A DNA stretch of 64,000 bases from NCBI GenBank assembly GCA_964499575.1, contig CAZCLK010000006.1, forward strand, positions 1-64,000, given 5' to 3'. Position 1 is the stretch's first letter. Every line of letters begins with the position of its first letter. The notes under the pieces are model-generated. The model had not been told where the DNA came from. It did no database searches and worked only from the letters and a program-made list of their open reading frames with translations. Shown in pieces: positions 53,588 to 62,686 of the stretch. Made by a program: the position numbers and the translations under genes. The DNA comes from JAAYCT01 sp964499575. GTDB taxonomy: Bacteria; Bacillota; Clostridia; Saccharofermentanales; Saccharofermentanaceae.

Positions 53588-53677
53588 GATAAAGATCACG
53601 GGCAATGCTCTTGTAAATGGTATGATAACGTCGATTGGGATGAAAGGATTGATCCGGTCTTCGGATGGTGAAGGAAG

Positions 53678-54529
53678 ATGAAACAACGCGTCATTACCGG
53701 GATTATTTTTACTCTTTCGATTCTGGCATTTGTTATACCGGCCTATTTTTACAGCGGCTTTGCTGTTTTATTGACGGCGATCGTCGCTTTAATTTCCGCG
53801 CATGAGATGTCGGAAGCGCTCCGGAACAGACAGGAAATGCGTGTCAGCGCTCCTTTGAATATCGGGGCGGCGCTCTCGCTGATTCCTGTCTGCCTTTATT
53901 TCCTTACGTCCTCTCCGTATCTTGTGTTTACGGTGTATGCCGTTGCGGCCGTTATGTTTTCGATGATCGCGGTAATCTTTCCTCTTCTTCTTCATAAGTC
54001 GGACGGCAAATTTACGGACGGAGTCGCGATCGCCGGTGCGTCGCTTTATATCTCATTCCCGTTGGCATGTGCGAATACATCTGTGCTCTTTCTTCGGAAC
54101 GGATGGCTGTTCTTTGTGCTGGGGCTTTTTGCGCCTTGGATTTCGGACGTTTTTGCGTATTTCACCGGAGTTTTAATCGGCCGGCACAAGATTGTTCCGC
54201 ACATCAGCCCGAAGAAAACGTGGGAGGGCTGTATCGGCGGGGCGGTCGGCTGCGCAACCGTGATTGCGGCTGTTTTTTCACTGGTGATTGATCCGAAGAT
54301 CATTACCCGGTTATCGTTTCCGGTCTTTCTGATCGCCTCCGCAGCGGTGGGGCTGATCCTGTCTGTTGTTTCGCAATTCGGTGACTGGACCGCCTCCGCG
54401 ATCAAACGGTGGGCGGGGATTAAGGACTTCGGCTCGCTTTTGCCGGGGCACGGCGGAATACTGGATCGCTTTGACAGCGCTTTTTTCACTCTTCCGGTCG
54501 CGTTTGCGTTCGGCTTGTTGTTGATGTAA
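53678..54529 (+). CDS. cdsA: Phosphatidate cytidylyltransferase
   Basis: Makes CDP-diacylglycerol from phosphatidate and CTP, an early phospholipid step in the membrane. 283 residues with about eight hydrophobic helices. The C-terminal signature SPKKTWEGCIGG, GDWTASAIKRWAGIKDFGSLLPGHGGILDRFDS is the CTP/Mg-binding family motif. ATG 53678; the ribosome site gtgaagga overlaps closely. Order uppS-cdsA-dxr-rseP is the standard Firmicute cluster. Confidence 0.97.
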   Translation: MKQRVITGIIFTLSILAFVIPAYFYSGFAVLLTAIVALISAHEMSEALRNRQEMRVSAPLNIGAALSLIPVCLYFLTSSPYLVFTVYAVAAVMFSMIAVIFPLLLHKSDGKFTDGVAIAGASLYISFPLACANTSVLFLRNGWLFFVLGLFAPWISDVFAYFTGVLIGRHKIVPHISPKKTWEGCIGGAVGCATVIAAVFSLVIDPKIITRLSFPVFLIASAAVGLILSVVSQFGDWTASAIKRWAGIKDFGSLLPGHGGILDRFDSAFFTLPVAFAFGLLLM

Positions 54530-54542
54530 CCGGAGAATCATT

Positions 54543-55712
54543 ATGAAGAATGTTTCGATATTAGGTTCGACCGGCTCAATCGGCCGGCAAACGCTTGAGG
54601 TCATCCGGCGATTTCCGGATCGCTTCGAGGTGGTCGCGCTTTCCTGCCGGACCAACACCGCTCTTTTGAAAGACCAGATCACGGAGTTTTCTCCGCGGAT
54701 CGTTCGTGTGGACTCGCCCGAAGATGCGTCTTTAATGCAGGAGTTTGTCCGTTCGAAGGGACTCAAGATCGAGGTTTGTTGGGGCGATGCGGGGAACGTT
54801 GATTGCGCGACGGTAGCGGAAGCGGATATCGTCGTCGCGGCAATGGTCGGCATGTGCGGCTTGATGCCCGTCGTTGAGGCGATCCGGGCGGGCAAGGATA
54901 TTGCGCTCGCCAATAAAGAAACGCTGGTCGCCGGCGGATCTGTTGTGATGCCGCTGGCGCTCGAAAAGGGGGTTCGTATTCTTCCCGTGGACAGCGAGCA
55001 TTCGGCGATTTGGCAGTGCCTTCGCGGAGAAGACCCCGGGCGGATTGACCGCATCCTGTTAACGGCGTCCGGAGGACCTTTTCGCGGATACACCCCGGAA
55101 CGGCTGTTGACGGTTACTTCGGATCAGGTGATGAAACATCCGACCTGGAATATGGGCGGGAAGATTACCGTGGATTCGGCGACGATGATGAATAAGGGAC
55201 TCGAAATCATCGAGGCCTCGTGGCTTTTCGGGTTGCCGGCCGATCGGATCGATGTTGTCGTTCATCCCCAGAGCGTCGTTCACTCGATGGTGTCCATGTC
55301 CGACGGGTCGGTACTGGCGCAGATGGGCCGGCCGGACATGATGCTCCCGATCCAGGTAGCGCTCTTTTATCCGGAAAGAGGGCCGCGGATATGTCCGGCT
55401 TTCGATCCGTTCGCCGAGGGGCTGAACCATCTTACCTTCGAACCTTGTGATCGCTCCGTTTTCCCCGCGCTTGAGCTCGCCTATCATGCGGGAGAAACCG
55501 GCGGATCCCTTCCGACGGTCATGAATTCGGCAAACGAGGAGGCCGTCCGGGCATTTCTCGCGGGAAAGATAAATTATTCCAATATTGAACCTATCGTTCG
55601 AAAATGCATGAAAACACACGAGCGGTCGGGTATAATGAAATCCCTGACTCTGTCGGATATTTTCGAGACGGATCGCTGGGCACGCGAATATGTTCGCGCG
55701 CATTCGGATTAG
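54543..55712 (+). CDS. dxr: 1-deoxy-D-xylulose 5-phosphate reductoisomerase
   Basis: NADPH-dependent second step of the MEP isoprenoid pathway. 389 residues; N-terminal ILGSTGSIGRQTLEVI binds NADPH, then GNKDIALANKETLVAGG-like ANKETLV near 120, SEHSAIWQC near 150, and TASGGPF near 172 and the metal/substrate site MMNKGLEIIEA near 205. RBS cggaga before ATG 54543. It fits with ispG and the ispH fusion in this window; the start of the pathway (dxs) is not seen here. Confidence 0.97.
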   Translation: MKNVSILGSTGSIGRQTLEVIRRFPDRFEVVALSCRTNTALLKDQITEFSPRIVRVDSPEDASLMQEFVRSKGLKIEVCWGDAGNVDCATVAEADIVVAAMVGMCGLMPVVEAIRAGKDIALANKETLVAGGSVVMPLALEKGVRILPVDSEHSAIWQCLRGEDPGRIDRILLTASGGPFRGYTPERLLTVTSDQVMKHPTWNMGGKITVDSATMMNKGLEIIEASWLFGLPADRIDVVVHPQSVVHSMVSMSDGSVLAQMGRPDMMLPIQVALFYPERGPRICPAFDPFAEGLNHLTFEPCDRSVFPALELAYHAGETGGSLPTVMNSANEEAVRAFLAGKINYSNIEPIVRKCMKTHERSGIMKSLTLSDIFETDRWAREYVRAHSD

Positions 55713-55737
55713 GTGATCATTCGGTAAGGAGAACCTC

Positions 55738-57048
55738 ATGTTGCCTCTCACAATCATCATCACGCTCATCGGTATCGGGATCTTGGCGGCGGCGCATGAG
55801 ATCGCACATTTTCTGGTTGCGAAGGCCTTGGGAATCAAGGTTTACGAGTTGTCAATCTTTGTCGGACCGAAGTTGTTTCATTGGGAGAGAAAAGGCGTTG
55901 AGTATAACATCCGCTTAATTCCGTTCGGCGCCTATGTCCGTTTTTCGGATTACGAAGAGCAGGAACAGCAGGAAGAGGATGAGGATCCGAGGTCGATTTT
56001 GAACCAGCCGAGGTGGAAAAGACTTTTGGTATCACTGGCGGGCCCGTTCATGAATATAATCCTCGGTGTCATGATTCTGACGGTACTTTTCTCGTTCACG
56101 GATTTTTATACGACCATTCAGACCGATGTTTACCCGAACACACAATTTGAGGGTACGGCGGCTCAGGCGGGCGATCGCATCATATCCCTGAACGGCAGAA
56201 ATGTTTATACAGAATACGATCTTTATGCGGAAATGACGATGACCGATCCCGCGGATACCTTGAACGTCGGTCTCCGTTCCGGGAAAACCGGAAAGAAGTT
56301 CAATGTTCTTCTGGTTCCGGATCAGCAAACCGCTTATCGGATCGGTATCTCTTATGATCCTTCAATCGCTGATGCCCGGGGATGGAGCATCGTAGCGGTC
56401 GATCCGAGGCAAAATGACGGTGTTCCGCTGATCCAGACCGGCGACTCGGTGCTCTCCATAAACGAGATACCGGTGTCCGACCCGGCCGTCCAACAAGTCA
56501 TCGAAGAATCCCAAGGCGAGTCTCTGTCCGTACGCATCGACCGGAACGGAACCGAGATGCTTTTGAACATTAAACCCTTTACAGAAACCCTTTATTCACC
56601 GCGCGGCTTCGACCTCAAGCCCGGGGAAGGTTTTCTTGAGGCCGCACGCGAGGCGATTGTTTTTCCGCTCTCGATGTTCCGCTTAACGGTATTCAGTATT
56701 CGAAGTGCGATATCGGGGGATATTGAACCCTATAATGTCGTTTCCGGTCCGGTTGGAATGGTTACGATCGTATCCGATGTAGTGAACGAGCCGGATGTGG
56801 AGCCGTCGGTCAAGACCGAGTCGCTCGTCATGATCGCAGCCGTGATCTCAATCGGGCTAGCCTTCACGAATCTTTTGCCGCTTCCCGGTTTGGACGGCAG
56901 TGATATGGTCATGCTCATCATCGAAACGATCCGAGGCAAGAAAGTTACCAAAAAAACCGAGAAGGTCATCAATATTATCGGTTTTGTGATTATCATACTT
57001 CTGGTATCCTTCGCGTTGACTTCGGATATAATCCGCCTGTTGGTTTGA
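55738..57048 (+). CDS. rseP: RseP-like M50 site-2 metalloprotease with PDZ domain
   Basis: Intramembrane zinc protease. 436 residues: helix 1 with HEIAH (HExxH) near residue 22, EYNIRLIPFGAYV after it, a PDZ domain (about 195-280, ISINGRNV-like IISLNGRN and SVLSINEIPVSD), and the third zinc ligand motif in NLLPLPGLDG near 385. An acidic insertion (EEQEQQEEDEDP) lies near residue 75. Cleaves membrane-anchored anti-sigma factors or signal peptides in known systems. Start ATG 55738 follows taaggag. It is next to dxr and ispG, the usual Firmicute place. Confidence 0.93.
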   Translation: MLPLTIIITLIGIGILAAAHEIAHFLVAKALGIKVYELSIFVGPKLFHWERKGVEYNIRLIPFGAYVRFSDYEEQEQQEEDEDPRSILNQPRWKRLLVSLAGPFMNIILGVMILTVLFSFTDFYTTIQTDVYPNTQFEGTAAQAGDRIISLNGRNVYTEYDLYAEMTMTDPADTLNVGLRSGKTGKKFNVLLVPDQQTAYRIGISYDPSIADARGWSIVAVDPRQNDGVPLIQTGDSVLSINEIPVSDPAVQQVIEESQGESLSVRIDRNGTEMLLNIKPFTETLYSPRGFDLKPGEGFLEAAREAIVFPLSMFRLTVFSIRSAISGDIEPYNVVSGPVGMVTIVSDVVNEPDVEPSVKTESLVMIAAVISIGLAFTNLLPLPGLDGSDMVMLIIETIRGKKVTKKTEKVINIIGFVIIILLVSFALTSDIIRLLV

Positions 57049-57056
57049 GGTGCTCT

Positions 57057-58130
57057 ATGGACAGATCGGTGACTCATGCGATCCGGATCGGAAATATCAC
57101 TATCGGCGCCGATCACCCGATCGCGGTCCAATCGATGAATAATACCGATACACGCGACGTTGTTTCGACGCTCCGGCAAATCGGACAATTACATGAGGCG
57201 GGTTGTGAGATGACCCGTGTAACCGTGCCCGATGCCGAGGCTGCGGAAGCGCTGTCGCATATCGTCAAAGGGTCACCGATCCCGGTGGTTGCGGATATCC
57301 ATTATGATCCGCGCCTCGCACTGATGTCCATAGCAAACGGGGCGGCCAAAATTCGTATCAATCCCGGAAATATCAGGGATGAGGAGGCGCTTAAAAAAAT
57401 CGCCTCTGAAGCCAAGGCGGCGGGTATTCCCATTCGCGTGGGGGTAAATTCAGGGTCTTTGAGCCGTTCGGTTACGGATCGTTTTGGCGGCGTCAACAAA
57501 GATTCCATGGTTTTCAGTACGCTGGCGGCCGTAAGATTGATGGAACAGGCGGATTTTAGCGATCTGGTTGTCAGCATCAAATCGTCCGATCCGCTTCTTA
57601 CCATTGAATGTTACCGTCAACTGTCGCGCGAAATTTCTTACCCGCTTCATGTCGGGCTTACCGAAGCCGGAACGGTTCGTGAAGGATCCATCCGGTCCGC
57701 GGTCGCGATCGGTACACTTCTTTCGGAGGGTATCGGCGACACGATACGCGTCTCTTTAACCGGAGATCCGGTCAAAGAGGTGGAGGCGGCCTACTCGATA
57801 TTGAAAGCCCTTTCGTTGAGACAGCACGGGATGACACTCGTTTCCTGTCCGACATGCGGACGTACCGCCGTCCCGCTGATTGAGGTGGCGGAGCGAATCG
57901 AGGAACTGATCCGGGATCTGCCGTATCACCTGAAGGTCGCGGTCATGGGCTGCGCGGTGAACGGTCCCGGAGAGGCTCGCGAGGCCGACATCGGGATCGC
58001 GGGGGGAAACGGCGAATTCCTCCTTTTCAAAAAGGGCGTCATCATCGGGAAGGTTTCTCCTGCGGAGGTTTACGATGTCCTGTTGAAGGCCGTCCACGAA
58101 CTCGGCACGGAAATGCGCACCACGAATTAA
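57057..58130 (+). CDS. ispG: 4-hydroxy-3-methylbut-2-enyl diphosphate synthase
   Basis: [4Fe-4S] enzyme of the MEP pathway making HMBPP, the substrate of the IspH domain in this window. 357 residues; MNNTDTRDVVST near residue 25, PVVADIHYDPRLAL near 80, IRINPGNI near 100, and the three cluster cysteines in SCPTCGR (near 270) and GCAVNGPGEA (near 305). The start is ATG 57057 with ttgaggtg upstream. The frame continues upstream into rseP only to the TTG at 57045, which is less likely. Confidence 0.97.
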   Translation: MDRSVTHAIRIGNITIGADHPIAVQSMNNTDTRDVVSTLRQIGQLHEAGCEMTRVTVPDAEAAEALSHIVKGSPIPVVADIHYDPRLALMSIANGAAKIRINPGNIRDEEALKKIASEAKAAGIPIRVGVNSGSLSRSVTDRFGGVNKDSMVFSTLAAVRLMEQADFSDLVVSIKSSDPLLTIECYRQLSREISYPLHVGLTEAGTVREGSIRSAVAIGTLLSEGIGDTIRVSLTGDPVKEVEAAYSILKALSLRQHGMTLVSCPTCGRTAVPLIEVAERIEELIRDLPYHLKVAVMGCAVNGPGEAREADIGIAGGNGEFLLFKKGVIIGKVSPAEVYDVLLKAVHELGTEMRTTN

Positions 58131-58151
58131 TCAAGGAGAAAGCAGCTTTTC

Positions 58152-61100
58152 ATGAGGGAACTTATTCAATTCGTCCGGTCGTTTTCGGACAATGACCGTT
58201 TGATTCTTGCGGCCGAATGCATACCCGGCCGTATTTCAAGAATTGATATGGACTCCGGATCCAATGGCATGAACATTGAACTGACGCTCGAAAACGAGAT
58301 CCCCGACGGCCGGGATCTGGTCCGGTTTGAACGTGAGATCCGAAATGAACTCGGTATTCATCATGTCCGCGTTCGTTTGAAGGGCGATGCCCTGAATCAT
58401 GTTGCCGAAGCCGTTGCCGGTCCGTTGGGATATTGGGTGATATCGTCCGTTATTCAACAAAATCCTCTATTGCGCCAATTTAAAAAAGAGGCCGATTTTC
58501 GGGCGGATGGCGGGCGGGTCGTCGTACACGTTCGAAATCCGGCCGATCCTCATCTGATGCGCGATTTTTCCGAGATTGCAGAAAACTTTACAAAGGAATG
58601 CCTTCCGTCTGCATGCGCATTCGAAATGCTCGGCGGCGCCGAAGAAACAGAGGAGTTGCGAAGGAAACGAATCATTCATTACGAAAAAAAGATAATGCGC
58701 GAAGTCCAAGAGACGCTGCAAAGACAAAAGACAGCCGATGATTTATCCGGACACAGCGGAGATGTAAAAGAGGAAGTCCGGAAAGATTCGGCAAGCGGCA
58801 TAAAGACGGCATCCGAGAATTCGTGGGAACACAAGGCCAAGCGGGTCGCTCAAAATGCCGGTGAATTCAAGCGCAAGAAAACCAAGGACGCTTCAATCGA
58901 CGGACCGGATTGGGGGAGGATGAACGACGCGTTGCCTTTGATTCATATCGGCGACTTCAACGAGTCGACCGGCACGGTGCTTTTCGAGGGGAATGTCGAA
59001 ATCGACAATATGATATTAACGAAGTCCGGAAGCAAAGTCTGCGTGAAGTTCTTTGTGACGGACGATACCGGGAGCATATCGTGCGTCAGTTTTCTTAATC
59101 CCAGGGATGCGGACCGTTTTCAGGAGACTTTTGTTTCCGGCGGCTACGCCCGGATTCAGGCGAATGTATGCTTCGATGCGCGGTACACCAAGGATCTCTG
59201 CGCCTCCGTCGAGGGTGTACGGATCGCTCAAGCTCCGCAAAAGCGCGAGGACACAGCGCCGGTCAGAAGAGTCGAATTGCACTGCCATTCCAAGATGAGC
59301 GAGAAGGACGCGGTCGCAAATGTCGCGGATCTGATTGAGGAGGCGGCCCGAATGGGCCACCCTGCCTGTGCTCTGACCGACCACGGGGTGGCGCAAGGCT
59401 TTCCGGAGGCAGCCGAGGCGGCGGCAAAATATAAAAAAGCGAATCCGGACAGCACGTTTAAGGTGATCTACGGGATGGAGGGATACCTTGTCGACGACGG
59501 CCCCTGTCCGGTTTTTTCCCCGGATGACCGGGCAGCTCCCGCTCATTCGTTTGTCGTCCTGCATGTTGAAACCGACGGTACGGATCCGGCACGGGACCGG
59601 ATGAAATCCGTTAAGGCCGCACGATTTTCCCGTAAAGAAAACGACCGGTTTGAATGCACCGAGACGCTTTTCGAGCAGGCACCTTCAATCGGCGGCGAAT
59701 CGGTGGAAGACGGGACGAGCGTGGATATGTTTCCGATGCTCGCGAGGGTCTCCGGTTTCATCGGACAGGACACCGTCTGCGGTTCGAATATATTGACCGG
59801 GCTGTCCTTTCTTCGGTATGCCGGATTTGATGCGGATATCGAAAATCACGTTCGGTATCGGATCAAGTTTAACCCGGTCGCGGTCGATATCGCGGAATTA
59901 TCGGCGATGGTTCAAAACCTCGAAAGCAAAAACGGATCCGGCTTCCCGCGCGCCGGTCTCATCCCGGGCTCCATAGCCTGCGATGAGAATATTCTTCGGG
60001 ACGCCGCGGTCTTGGCGGACGCCGTCGAAATCCTGAAAATCTCGGATTTTTCCGAATTGAACACGTATGCCGGAAAAACGCCCGGCAATCAGCTCCTGTC
60101 CCGAAAGCAGACCGTTTACCATATCGTTTTTCTTTCCAAGGATCATTTGGGGCTCTATCATTTATACCGGTTGATATCCGAATCGCATCTCCGGTATTTT
60201 TCCCAACGCCCCAAGATCCCTAAATCACTCCTTCGGTATTTCAGGGACGGTTTAATCATCGGAAGCGCATGCGAGCGCGGTGAAGTTTTCAGCCGGATCC
60301 GTACCCATTATTCGATGAGCAATATGGATTATGACGCGACGTGCAAATCGCTTTCGGAAGACCCGTCATTCGCTCGCGTTTGTAAACAATACGATTATCT
60401 GGAGATTCAACCGATCACAAACAATGCGTTTTTTCTGAGAGACCCCGCCACCGGTCTGCATAATGAGGAGGACCTGAAAAACCTGAACCGTCTCGTGCTT
60501 TTTTCCGGAGATATGCTCGGCATCCCGGTATGCGCAACGACAGACGCTCACTTTATCGAAAAAAAGGACGGCGAGTTCCGCAAATATCTCATGATGGACA
60601 TGGGGTATAAGGACGCAGAGTCTGGTTGCGATTTGTTTTTTCGGACGACGCAGGAGATGCTTGAGGAGTTTTCATATTTGGGTGAGGATCGAGCGCTGGA
60701 AACAGTCGTTACCAATACGAACGCGATCGCCGACCGGATTTCGCCGGATATCAAGCCTTTTCCGAAAGGTACCTTTCCTCCGGTGATGGAGTCCGCCGCG
60801 GATGAAATCACACGTGTCACAATGGAAGCGGCTACGCGGATGTATGCTTATGGCGGCCAGATGGCCCGAATTGTTGATGAACGGGTCAGAAAGGAGCTGG
60901 ATTCGATTATCGGACACGGCTTCGCGATCATGTATTACATCGCCTATATGCTCGTCAAAAAGTCGAACGAGGATGGGTATATCGTCGGCTCCAGAGGCTC
61001 CGTCGGGTCCTCTCTGGTGGCCACACTTTGCGGGCTTACGGAAGTAAATCCGTTGCCGCCGCATTATCGTTGCCCCGACTGCGCATTTTCGGATTTCGAT

Positions 61101-62663
61101 ACCTCCGGAAGATACGGATCCGGATATGACCTACCGCCGAAGGACTGTCCGAATTGCGGGACAGCGATGATTCGCGACGGACAGGAGATCCCGTTTGAAA
61201 CTTTTCTCGGTTTTTACGGGGACAAGCAACCGGACATTGATTTAAATTTCTCGGGTGAGTATCAGACGAGGGCGCATCACTATGTCGAGGAGCTCTTCGG
61301 CTCCAGTCACACGTTTCGGGCGGGTACGATTTCCTGCTACGCCGAACGAAATGCCGAAGCGGTCATCCTGAAAATCAGCGAACAGACCGGTACGGGCATC
61401 AGTCGGGCTGAACTTCGAAGAAGAGCGACGGGGCTGATCGGCGTAAAAAGAACGACCGGACAACATCCGGGCGGTATCGTTGTCGTGCCGAGAGAGATGG
61501 ATATTTATGAGTTCTCTCCGATTCAGTACCCTGCGAATAAAACGGATGCCGGTGTCGTCACGACACACTTCGATTTCAAATCGATGCACGATACCATTTT
61601 GAAACTCGATATACTCGGTCATGATGACCCGACGGTGCTTCGCATGCTCGGTGACCTGACCGGTGTCGATGTCCGTACGATCGAGATTACGGACCCGAAA
61701 GTCCTGTCGCTTTTTGTTTCGACGGAAGCGCTGGGCATTCAAGATCCGAACTATAGGACGGATTCCGCAACCCTCGGACTTTCTGAAATGGGTACGTTCA
61801 TGGCGCGCGAAATGATTGCGGAAACCCGACCGTCGAAGTTTTTTGATCTGGTTCAATTGATGGGTCTCTCGCACGGTACCGACGTGTGGACCGGTAATGC
61901 ACAGGAGCTGATCCGCAACAAAACATGTACGCTCGAAAACGTCATCGGCTGTCGTGACAGCATCATGCTCGAGTTGATTCACCGCGGGCTGGAAAACAAA
62001 GAAGCGTTCGACATTATGGAACGCGTCCGAAAGGGAGGGGGACTTTTGCCGGAACAGGAGGAGTCGATGCGGCGGCACAAGGTGCCGAAATGGTATATCG
62101 AATCCTGTAAGACGATCAAGTATATGTTTCCCAAGTCCCACGCCGTAGCGTACGCGATATCTTCCCTGCGCATCGCCTGGTTCAAGACCTATTATCCGGA
62201 GGAATACTATTGCGCGTTCTTTTCGATTCGTGCGGACGAGTTCGACGGCGACACCATGTGCCGCGGCATCGAAACCGTGAAAAATCGCATCAAGGAGCTG
62301 CGCGTCGGCTTTTCGTCACGTAAACAAACAGAAAAGTCCCAGTATTTCATCTGCGAATTGATTGAAGAGATGTATGCCAGAGGAATTGAGTTTCTGCCCG
62401 TCGACCTGGAAAAATCGCAAGCGGATCGATTTGTCAAAGCGGAGAAAGGAAAGATTCTTCCGCCGATCAACGCGATTACTTCCGTCAGTACCGCAATGGC
62501 CGGAGCGATATGTGCGGCACGGGAAGAACGACCGTTTTCGACCCGTGAGGACGTGATGAAACGAAGCGGCATCGGGCCGTCGGCGCTCGAAAAGCTCGTT
62601 TCGTCCGGCATTCTCGACCATCTGCCCGACTCGGTCCAGATAGACCTTTTTTCATTGCTGTGA
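58152..62663 (+). CDS. polC: DNA polymerase III alpha subunit, PolC type, with degenerate exonuclease domain
   Basis: Main replicative polymerase of Firmicutes, 1503 residues. Domain order: N-terminal domain (1-240), OB-fold (about 255-355), PHP domain beginning HCHSKMS near 376, an inserted DnaQ-like exonuclease (about 465-620), Palm/polymerase with zinc-binding CPDC..CPNC near 975, PDIDLNFSGE near 1027 with catalytic Asps, and the tail HhH. The inserted domain has lost active-site residues: ExoI reads LHVET (His471 in place of Asp, Glu473 kept), ExoII reads GSNILTG where HNASFD is usual, and the ExoIII His is Glu612 with Asp617 kept. So proofreading may be absent in cis. ATG 58152 has aaggag 13 bases upstream. 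Confidence 0.95.
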   Translation: MRELIQFVRSFSDNDRLILAAECIPGRISRIDMDSGSNGMNIELTLENEIPDGRDLVRFEREIRNELGIHHVRVRLKGDALNHVAEAVAGPLGYWVISSVIQQNPLLRQFKKEADFRADGGRVVVHVRNPADPHLMRDFSEIAENFTKECLPSACAFEMLGGAEETEELRRKRIIHYEKKIMREVQETLQRQKTADDLSGHSGDVKEEVRKDSASGIKTASENSWEHKAKRVAQNAGEFKRKKTKDASIDGPDWGRMNDALPLIHIGDFNESTGTVLFEGNVEIDNMILTKSGSKVCVKFFVTDDTGSISCVSFLNPRDADRFQETFVSGGYARIQANVCFDARYTKDLCASVEGVRIAQAPQKREDTAPVRRVELHCHSKMSEKDAVANVADLIEEAARMGHPACALTDHGVAQGFPEAAEAAAKYKKANPDSTFKVIYGMEGYLVDDGPCPVFSPDDRAAPAHSFVVLHVETDGTDPARDRMKSVKAARFSRKENDRFECTETLFEQAPSIGGESVEDGTSVDMFPMLARVSGFIGQDTVCGSNILTGLSFLRYAGFDADIENHVRYRIKFNPVAVDIAELSAMVQNLESKNGSGFPRAGLIPGSIACDENILRDAAVLADAVEILKISDFSELNTYAGKTPGNQLLSRKQTVYHIVFLSKDHLGLYHLYRLISESHLRYFSQRPKIPKSLLRYFRDGLIIGSACERGEVFSRIRTHYSMSNMDYDATCKSLSEDPSFARVCKQYDYLEIQPITNNAFFLRDPATGLHNEEDLKNLNRLVLFSGDMLGIPVCATTDAHFIEKKDGEFRKYLMMDMGYKDAESGCDLFFRTTQEMLEEFSYLGEDRALETVVTNTNAIADRISPDIKPFPKGTFPPVMESAADEITRVTMEAATRMYAYGGQMARIVDERVRKELDSIIGHGFAIMYYIAYMLVKKSNEDGYIVGSRGSVGSSLVATLCGLTEVNPLPPHYRCPDCAFSDFDTSGRYGSGYDLPPKDCPNCGTAMIRDGQEIPFETFLGFYGDKQPDIDLNFSGEYQTRAHHYVEELFGSSHTFRAGTISCYAERNAEAVILKISEQTGTGISRAELRRRATGLIGVKRTTGQHPGGIVVVPREMDIYEFSPIQYPANKTDAGVVTTHFDFKSMHDTILKLDILGHDDPTVLRMLGDLTGVDVRTIEITDPKVLSLFVSTEALGIQDPNYRTDSATLGLSEMGTFMAREMIAETRPSKFFDLVQLMGLSHGTDVWTGNAQELIRNKTCTLENVIGCRDSIMLELIHRGLENKEAFDIMERVRKGGGLLPEQEESMRRHKVPKWYIESCKTIKYMFPKSHAVAYAISSLRIAWFKTYYPEEYYCAFFSIRADEFDGDTMCRGIETVKNRIKELRVGFSSRKQTEKSQYFICELIEEMYARGIEFLPVDLEKSQADRFVKAEKGKILPPINAITSVSTAMAGAICAAREERPFSTREDVMKRSGIGPSALEKLVSSGILDHLPDSVQIDLFSLL

Positions 62664-62686
62664 GAGAATGAAACGAGGAGGCCGAT

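Noticed and set aside
61242..62141. 299-codon minus-strand frame opposite polC
   Set aside because: Shadow of the polymerase core; composition is Arg/His/Phe-rich with no recognisable domain.
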